Shown here: positions 58,884-64,000 of the stretch, piece after piece
Numbering within the stretch: the first letter of the stretch is position 1
How the letters are laid out: the number at the start of each line of letters is the position of its first letter
Assembly: GCA_964388445.1 (NCBI GenBank)
Contig: CAYMAI010000002.1
Coordinates: 124,001 to 188,000, forward strand
Direction: 5' to 3'
DNA length: 64,000 nucleotides
Source of the DNA: CAYMAI01 sp964388445
GTDB taxonomy: Bacteria > 4484-113 > JAGGVC01
The notes under the pieces: generated by a model
Told to the model about the DNA's origin: nothing
Databases searched by the model: none
The model's input: only the letters and a program-made list of their open reading frames with translations
Program-made: the position numbers and the translations under genes

Positions 58884-59873
58884 ATGAGGTTCATTCTGGG
58901 GATTTTTGTATTCTTAATGCTTGTTGCCGCCGCTGGCAAGCCTGCGGACGCGCAAAGCTTCAGTCTCGACGTCAGCTTCGACGTCAGCACTACGGTGCAA
59001 TATCTGTCGTCGAGCAAGGAAAACTACTGCGATTGGGGATCGAATCAGATAATCATCGTCGGCTACGGCTACGTTCCGACGAATCTTCTGAAAGCTACCC
59101 CCGCCGCGCAGCGCAACGGCGCTCGCAGAATGGCGCAGCTTAACGCCCAAAAGTTGATTATCGAAGCAACCAAAGGCGTGGCGGTAGTCAGCGATTCGGT
59201 CATTTCGGACACCGAGCTTCACGAGTATTTCAGAAGCCATTCCGAAGGATTCATTGACGGAATCCTGTACGAAGACATCGGGGACAACGGCGCGAACGAC
59301 CCCGGCCAGTATGAGTTCAAAGTCAAGGCTGTCGCCCGGCTTTACGGAAAGGGTTCGAGCTATGCGGCGGCGGTTCTGCCGTACGTAGCCAGCAAGCAGG
59401 AGCCGCTCGCGGCGACCAGCATTTACACCAGCGCCAGCTTCAGCGCGAACATTCAGTACACCGACAGCGGCGCAGTCAAGCCGTTCGTTCCGGCGGGAAC
59501 GCCGATCGAACCCCCGCCGGCGGTTACCACTGCCGGCCCTTACACCGGCCTCATCGTCAACGCGACCGGCCTTGGCGTGAAGCCCGCAATGAGTCCGAAC
59601 GTGCTCGACCCGGGCGGCAAAAACGTTTACGGCTATATGAAGATTGACGCCGAAACCGTGATCGACTATGGCATCGTGGCGTACGCCCGCTCGCTCGATC
59701 AGGCGAGGCAAAATGCGCGTGCAGGAACAAACCCGCTCGTCGTCAAAGGCATTAACAAGAGCGGCAGTTTCGACGCCGACGTCGTCATCAGCGCGGCGGA
59801 AGCCCAGGCGGTCATCAACGCGACCGGCCAGTACGACTTCCTGAGCAGGCTCAAGGTCGTATTCGTCTATTAG
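58884..59873 (+). CDS. Secreted protein with LPP20/FlgT-like domain (first of pair)
   Basis: A 329-residue exported protein with a signal peptide (LGIFVFLMLVAAAGKPADA). Residues of about 65-160 follow the LPP20/FlgT-N pattern: QRNGARRMAQLNAQKLIIEATKGVAVVSDSVISD, then HSEGFIDG and YEFKVKAVARLYG. The second half (VTTAGPYTGLIVNATGLGVKPAMSP, NVYGYMKIDAETVIDYGIVAYA) is another beta/alpha domain of unknown type, reminiscent of secreted LPP20-family C-terminal parts. Not obviously a lipoprotein. The ATG at 58884 has GGAGG, and the open frame upstream is discounted. A strong terminator separates it from a gene of similar design. Confidence 0.7.
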   Translation: MRFILGIFVFLMLVAAAGKPADAQSFSLDVSFDVSTTVQYLSSSKENYCDWGSNQIIIVGYGYVPTNLLKATPAAQRNGARRMAQLNAQKLIIEATKGVAVVSDSVISDTELHEYFRSHSEGFIDGILYEDIGDNGANDPGQYEFKVKAVARLYGKGSSYAAAVLPYVASKQEPLAATSIYTSASFSANIQYTDSGAVKPFVPAGTPIEPPPAVTTAGPYTGLIVNATGLGVKPAMSPNVLDPGGKNVYGYMKIDAETVIDYGIVAYARSLDQARQNARAGTNPLVVKGINKSGSFDADVVISAAEAQAVINATGQYDFLSRLKVVFVY

Positions 59874-59883
59874 AAGTTTTTGT

Positions 59884-59915
59884 GGAAGGGGCGGCGGGTC
59901 CGCCCCTTCCGATTT
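59884..59915 (+). terminator. Strong rho-independent terminator between the LPP20-like genes
   Basis: An 11-bp perfect stem (GGAAGGGGCGG / CCGCCCCTTCC, 5-nt loop) followed by GATTTT, 10 nt after the first gene's stop and about 30 nt before the second gene. It should make the first gene's mRNA much more abundant than the second's. Confidence 0.85.
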
Positions 59916-59945
59916 TACTAACCTCTTTTTTGGGGGAATCTTAAA

Positions 59946-61091
59946 ATGTCAACAACCAGGCAAATCGCCCTGATAGTTCTCGCGCTGCTTATGCTCGCGG
60001 GAGGGCTGCTCGCGCAAGGCGAGGGCCGAGTTCAAAAGGTAACCGTCGAAGGCACGAGTTTCATCGACGCCGGCAACGTTTCGCTTGCGCGCAATTTGGC
60101 GATGGAAGACGCGAAACGCAAAGCAATCGAAGCCGGAGCGGGAGTGTACGTAAAGAGCGAAAGCGAAATCGACCAGTTCGGAAACCTTTTCGAAAACTTC
60201 TTTTCGCGCAGCCAAGGTTTCATCGGCAAAATGGAGATTATCAAGGAAGGTCAGCGCGGAAGCGATTACTTCATTTCGATTAACGCCGACGTGTATCTCG
60301 ACATCGTTCTCGAAAACCTGAGCGAGCTGGACATCCTGGACGACCATAAGGTCATGCTCTTTATCGACGAAAAAACTTCGGGCACGCCTTTCAGCGCTCA
60401 GACGCTCGAAACCGAATTGATGAACCAGCTCATTTCGAATTTCATAATCGTTGACCGCCAGCAAATGGACGCCGTGAAAGCGAAAAACGCCGTGGACCAG
60501 GCGATTGCGGGCAACCTCGACGCCGCCCTCGCATTGGCGAACCAATTCGGCGCGGACACGTTCATCGTGGGCACCGCACAGGCGCAGCAAAATACCAATA
60601 TGAATGAAACGATGAGCGTAGGCGGATATTTCGGAACATACGATGCGCTCGTTCAGCTTAAAGTAATCAACGCCAACACCGCTCGCGTCATTTTCGCCAA
60701 GAATTTCCAGATAACCGGCACACCCGGAAACAGCGAAACGATGGCCGCGAGCAACGCGATGATCAAGGCTGGGCAGGCTATCGGCAAAGAAGTCAACATC
60801 GAAGTGCCCAAGAAATGGGGCGCGATGAGCATCGACGGCTACCGCTATCGCGTAACCGTCAAGAACGCATCGTTCGCCACGATTAACAACATCACCGAGC
60901 TTCTTCGCGGCACCAGCGGGTTTGTCAAAATCACCGGAGAGCAGTTCAACGCCGGCGTAGTCACTTTCGACCTCGTCCACAAACAGAAGGCGATTAACGT
61001 CGCCGGAATGATTGACGGCAAGGCCGCCGGCGGCCAGAAGTTTTCCGTCGTCGGCTATACCGATTCCAGCCTCGACCTCAAGGTTAACTAG
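59946..61091 (+). CDS. Secreted protein with LPP20/FlgT-like domain (second of pair)
   Basis: A 381-residue exported protein (signal LIVLALLMLAGGLLAQ). Residues of about 40-125 have the LPP20/FlgT-N pattern: SLARNLAMEDAKRKAIEAGAGVYVKSESE, FSRSQGFIGKMEII and DYFISINADVYL. The middle part (MLFIDEKTSGTPFSAQTLETELMNQLISNFIIVDRQQMDAV, then ANQFGADTFIVGTAQAQ) resembles the CsgG/TolB-like NBD-like fold of FlgT middle domain. The C-terminus may be an SHR3-like or beta-rich module. In vibrios FlgT forms the H-ring of the flagellar motor, so a flagellar role is possible, but sequence alone does not prove it. ATG follows GGGGGA. Confidence 0.7.
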   Translation: MSTTRQIALIVLALLMLAGGLLAQGEGRVQKVTVEGTSFIDAGNVSLARNLAMEDAKRKAIEAGAGVYVKSESEIDQFGNLFENFFSRSQGFIGKMEIIKEGQRGSDYFISINADVYLDIVLENLSELDILDDHKVMLFIDEKTSGTPFSAQTLETELMNQLISNFIIVDRQQMDAVKAKNAVDQAIAGNLDAALALANQFGADTFIVGTAQAQQNTNMNETMSVGGYFGTYDALVQLKVINANTARVIFAKNFQITGTPGNSETMAASNAMIKAGQAIGKEVNIEVPKKWGAMSIDGYRYRVTVKNASFATINNITELLRGTSGFVKITGEQFNAGVVTFDLVHKQKAINVAGMIDGKAAGGQKFSVVGYTDSSLDLKVN

Positions 61092-61118
61092 CGGATTTTC
61101 GGGTAAGCATTAATAACG

Positions 61119-61148
61119 TTCCCGCGTTCGCATTTGCGGGCGCGGGAA
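61119..61148 (+). terminator. Possible hairpin terminator after the LPP20-like pair
   Basis: TTCCCGCG and CGCGGGAA form an 8-bp stem with a 14-nt loop that can pair further; no T-run follows. It ends 24 nt before the next ATG and could also affect that gene. Confidence 0.35.
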
Positions 61149-61171
61149 TCGTGCGCAAAAGGAGGAATTAT

Positions 61172-61864
61172 ATGTCCGATGAAATCATGGATTACGTAAC
61201 GGAGAAAGGACTTCCCGAAGCGGCCGAACGGTGGCTCGGCGAAATTGCGCCTTTCAATGTTCACAAAATGGAATTGGAGGTCGAAAAATCTGCACTATTG
61301 GTTATAGACATGCAGAAGTTTTTCCTAGACCCCACTTCGCCTACGTTCACTTGCGGCGGCCCGCCGATAATCTCGAACATTGCATCGCTCATCAAGGCGT
61401 TCCGGGCTGCGGACCGGCCCGTGATTTTCACGCGCCACGTCCACCATCCCGACGGCATCGACGCCGGAATCATGAAGTGGTGGTGGGAGGGAATGTGCCT
61501 CGAAGGCTCTCCCGAAAGCGAAGTGGCGAGCGAAATCGCGCCGCTGCCGGGTGAAAAACAGGTCTTGAAGCACCGCTATTCCGCGTTCTACAACACCGAC
61601 CTCGAAACAGTTCTGCGTTGTCAAGGCATCACCGACCTTGTATTCACGGGAATCATGACGAACATGTGCTGCGAATCGACAGTGCGCGACGCTTATTTTC
61701 GAGATTACCGGTCGTTCTTCCTCGCGGACTCCACGGGCAGCGTGACAGAGGAAATGCACAAAGCAAGCCTTTTGAACATCGCCTTCGGATTCGCGTACGT
61801 TACAACCGCCGCGGAGATTCTGGCGTCGTTCAACAAGGAAATGCAGGCCGAGGCGGCTAAATAG
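61172..61864 (+). CDS. Isochorismatase-family cysteine hydrolase
   Basis: A 230-residue alpha/beta hydrolase of the isochorismatase/nicotinamidase superfamily. The catalytic triad is complete: Asp46 in LLVIDMQKFF, Lys133 in LKHRYSAFYNTDLE and Cys166 in GIMTNMCCESTVRDA. Length is somewhat above average because of an extended N-terminus. It could be a nicotinamidase, isochorismatase or ureidoacrylate-type amidohydrolase; I see no substrate-specific motif. An excellent ribosome site AAAGGAGG is 6 nt before the ATG. The 3' end overlaps the convergent aminopeptidase gene by 8 nt. Confidence 0.88.
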   Translation: MSDEIMDYVTEKGLPEAAERWLGEIAPFNVHKMELEVEKSALLVIDMQKFFLDPTSPTFTCGGPPIISNIASLIKAFRAADRPVIFTRHVHHPDGIDAGIMKWWWEGMCLEGSPESEVASEIAPLPGEKQVLKHRYSAFYNTDLETVLRCQGITDLVFTGIMTNMCCESTVRDAYFRDYRSFFLADSTGSVTEEMHKASLLNIAFGFAYVTTAAEILASFNKEMQAEAAK

Positions 61865-62960
61865 TTATCTTGCCGTCAACGACGATTTTCTTTTTGTCGG
61901 CATAAAGCGTTCCGCCTTTGCGCAAGTCGAGAATCATATCCCAATGCAGCGCGCTCACGTTCGTGCCGCCGCTTTCGCCGTACGCGCGGCCGAGCGCGAG
62001 ATGTACGGAGCCGCCGATTTTTTCGTCGAACAAAATGTTCTTCGTATAATCGGTAATTCCGAAGTTGGTTCCGATAGCGAACTCGCCGAGAACTTTCGCG
62101 CCGGCATCCTGTTCGAGCATCGCCTTCAAGAAATCTTCGGATTTCTCCGCTTTCGCGCGGGTCACGCGACCGTTCTTGAAAGTAAGCTCGACGCCATGCA
62201 CTTCCCTTCCCCCGTAAACCGAAGGCACGTTGTACTTGATTTTGCCCGAAGTGAACGTTTCTGCCGGCGCGGTGAAAACTTCGCCGTCGGGCATGTTGTT
62301 TTCGCCCGCGCAATTTATCCACTTTCGGCCGGTGCAATCGAGCGTAAGGTCGGTTCCCGGCGCTTCGATGCGGAAAATCTTCGCCTTTTCGAGCACCTTA
62401 ATCATCTGCTCGTGGTGTTTGCCCACTTCCTTCCATGCCTTGACGGGGTTCGGTTTGTCGCAAAGACATGCGCCGAAAACGAAATCTTCCCACGCCTCGA
62501 TGCCCATTTCCGCGTCCTGCGCCTCGCCGCAGGCGGGATACGCGCAGCCGCACCAGCTCAGCTCGCCCTTTTCGGAGCGCTCCATAAACCGCTCGTTTAT
62601 GTCCCGGCGCGCCTGACTTGCCGCTGCCATTTTTTCCGGCGAGATACGCGATAAGCGCTTGGGGTTGGTCGAGGCCGAAATGCCCAAAAATTTCGTTACT
62701 GTCTCAACCTGGAATTTCTGTATGGGATTGACATATTTCAGTTGTTCATCGCCGGCGAGCGAAAAGAACATTTCGTCCTGCCAAGGAAAAACAGCTCTCG
62801 TCATAACGTGCGCGCCGCGCATAATCGCGACCCGCGACGCTTCCTTGATGAACGGCTCGGCGGCAACCTCGCCCGCGATAAGCACAAGGTCGTTTTTTTT
62901 CACTTTCAGGCTGTAGCCGGAAACGAGTTCGGCCAGTCTTTCGATACGAACGTCGGACAT
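61857..62960 (-). CDS. M29-family aminopeptidase
   Basis: A 367-residue cytoplasmic metallo-aminopeptidase of the AmpS/PepT-thermophile (M29) type. Markers: LVSGYSLKVKKNDLVLIAGEVAAEPFIKE, WINCAGENNMPDGEVFTAP, YNVPSVYGGREVHGVELTFKNGRV, GEFAIGTNFGITDYTKNILFDEKIGGSVHLALGRAY and HWDMILDLR. The metal ligand residues Glu, His and Asp in these motifs are present. The start is taken as ATG 62960 with GAGGTG five bases before; the GTG at 62966 is inside the ribosome site. Convergent with the isochorismatase-like gene. Confidence 0.92.
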   Translation of the reverse strand: MSDVRIERLAELVSGYSLKVKKNDLVLIAGEVAAEPFIKEASRVAIMRGAHVMTRAVFPWQDEMFFSLAGDEQLKYVNPIQKFQVETVTKFLGISASTNPKRLSRISPEKMAAASQARRDINERFMERSEKGELSWCGCAYPACGEAQDAEMGIEAWEDFVFGACLCDKPNPVKAWKEVGKHHEQMIKVLEKAKIFRIEAPGTDLTLDCTGRKWINCAGENNMPDGEVFTAPAETFTSGKIKYNVPSVYGGREVHGVELTFKNGRVTRAKAEKSEDFLKAMLEQDAGAKVLGEFAIGTNFGITDYTKNILFDEKIGGSVHLALGRAYGESGGTNVSALHWDMILDLRKGGTLYADKKKIVVDGKITI

Positions 62961-63082
62961 AATCACCTCTTTCCCCGAAAAGCCGGGCGGAAAAAACGAA
63001 ATATAGCGCGCAAGCGCGGCAATGACAAACGGAATGGATATGGGGCGAAAATCACCATTCGATTCCGCATCCGCGCCTTGGC

Positions 63083-64000
63083 TTACGAATCGACGGTAAG
63101 CCCGAAATTCGAGCCCACGGCGAACAAGTCGAGTTCGTCGATAATTCCGTCGCGATTCGTATCGGCTTTTGCGGAATAGTTTTGGCCGCCGATTTGCACG
63201 CCGAACCTCGATTGAATCGCCGAAACGTCGAGGTCGTTGACAACTCCGTCCCCGTTAGCGTCGCCGGCTACGCGCCTTCCGGCAAGCGCAAGCGCAGCGC
63301 CGAAATCCACCCTGCCGTAACCGTAATATTCGTCGCGTCCGGCAAGCCCCATGTCTATCGAAGTTTCCTGCATCAGAGTGCGTACTTCGGTATTGGTCAA
63401 ATCGGGATTGGCGCTCTTGATGAGCGCGGCAAGCCCGGCCACCATCGGAGACGACGCGCTCGTGCCCGTGAACGATTGCGCGCCGGCGCCGGTATAGGAG
63501 TTCAATCCTTTCGTCGTCAGAAGCGCTGTGCCCGGGGCAACGAGCTCGATTTCAGGTCCGAATTTCGAATAATCCGCCCACGATTCTTCGATGCGCGGCT
63601 GGTTGCCCGGCGGATAGCGGTCGGGGAAAATCGTCGTGGAACCTACCGCTATCGCTTCCGGAATCGCGGCCGGCCAGTCTATTTTGCCGCCGTGCGCGCC
63701 TGCGCCTTCGTTTCCGCCCGCGGCAACGATTATCAGCCCCGCGTTCCATGCCGCCTTTACGGCGTCGCTTTCCGCATTTCCGCCCGGCTCGCCGCCGAAG
63801 CTCATGTTCACTATGTGTGCGCCCATTTGAACGGCGTACGACAAAGCGGCGATTTCGGCGGAAAGGCTAATCGTAAAATCGGTGCCGACGCGAAGAATCA
63901 TCAATCTCGCGCCACGCTCGCCCTGTATGCCTTTGCCGCCCGCGGCTCCCATAATTCCGACATTGTTTCCGCCGGCGGCTCCGGCGATGCCCGCCGTGCT
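63083..64000 (-). CDS. Subtilisin-like (S8) serine peptidase with C-terminal dockerin domain, partial
   Basis: The C-terminal 305 codons of a secreted subtilase; the N-terminus with the catalytic Asp and His lies beyond the right edge. The visible S8 part includes HIVNMSFGGEPGG, the oxyanion loop AAGGNEGAG (Asn present), and the catalytic Ser in FTGTSASSPMVAGLAALIKS. The last 60 residues form a dockerin type I module with two calcium-loop repeats: GDANGDGVVNDLDVSAIQSRFG and KADTNRDGIIDELDLFAVGSNFG. The dockerin implies binding to a cohesin; the cohesin-like domain of the protein at 10204 is one candidate. Unlike the protein at 46633, the active-site Ser is intact. Confidence 0.92.
   Translation of the reverse strand, partial: STAGIAGAAGGNNVGIMGAAGGKGIQGERGARLMILRVGTDFTISLSAEIAALSYAVQMGAHIVNMSFGGEPGGNAESDAVKAAWNAGLIIVAAGGNEGAGAHGGKIDWPAAIPEAIAVGSTTIFPDRYPPGNQPRIEESWADYSKFGPEIELVAPGTALLTTKGLNSYTGAGAQSFTGTSASSPMVAGLAALIKSANPDLTNTEVRTLMQETSIDMGLAGRDEYYGYGRVDFGAALALAGRRVAGDANGDGVVNDLDVSAIQSRFGVQIGGQNYSAKADTNRDGIIDELDLFAVGSNFGLTVDS

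Overview
The window reads as chromosomal DNA from an uncultured-looking, flagellated, Gram-negative-type (diderm) heterotroph. GC is moderate to high (mid-50s % by eye), genes are packed tightly, and starts are mixed ATG/GTG/TTG. Evidence for two membranes: FlgH and FlgI (L- and P-ring proteins), a predicted outer-membrane barrel and several lipoproteins. An Etf plus membrane EtfAB:quinone oxidoreductase pair suggests acyl-CoA oxidation feeding a quinone pool. Cohesin, dockerin, PKD, VanW and FecR/CHASE2 proteins fit a poorly sampled environmental lineage. I cannot name the phylum from sequence alone.

Layout. 1-8216 (minus): a cut-off envelope protein gene, a PKD-repeat lipoprotein, then coaX, nadC, nadX, wecB and wecA, which probably form one operon starting at wecA (cofactor synthesis plus UDP-GlcNAc use). 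8377-16886 (plus): an envelope/signalling cluster with an outer-membrane barrel, a FecR-cohesin protein, a CHASE2 adenylate cyclase, a TPR-thioredoxin protein and a CPBP protease. 16944-21917 (plus): an RmlC-like cupin, a GAF/HD-GYP protein, VanW, purM and a small lipoprotein. 22006-26482 (plus): flgF-flgG-flgA-flgH-flgI behind a sigma28-like promoter. 26483-28007 (minus): an AT-rich type II restriction-modification pair directly abutting flgI. 28038-32021: etfBA, divergent from the membrane Fe-S oxidoreductase. 32052-39704: a GH57 enzyme, a pseudouridine synthase, a BON lipoprotein, an AT-rich orphan membrane protein, an NCS1 permease under a TPP riboswitch, and a RocB-like M20 peptidase. 39959-46468: a glutaredoxin-like protein, a DUF3352/pseudopilin-like protein, tRNA-Leu(UAG), small proteins, a di-heme cytochrome c, an AT-rich propeller-like gene and ndk. 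46633-64000: a catalytically dead subtilase-like lipoprotein, a frameshifted secreted protein, a SNF2 helicase, gdhA, an M2/M3-like peptidase, a cyclase-AAA-TPR protein, a pair of LPP20/FlgT-like secreted proteins, an isochorismatase-family hydrolase, an M29 aminopeptidase and a dockerin-bearing subtilase cut by the window end.

Points that stand out. (1) At many genes a sigma70 -10 box, often of the extended TGnTATAAT type, lies only 6-10 nt before the start codon with no Shine-Dalgarno, so leaderless or near-leaderless transcripts look common. (2) A diverged copy of the last 15 ndk codons lies on the far side of an AT-rich one-gene insert next to the intact ndk, a scar of an integration or replacement event. 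(3) The subtilase-like lipoprotein has lost all three catalytic residues. (4) Two neighbouring secreted proteins share an LPP20/FlgT-like domain and are separated by a strong hairpin terminator. (5) A cohesin-like and a dockerin-like module both occur, outside any recognisable cellulosome.
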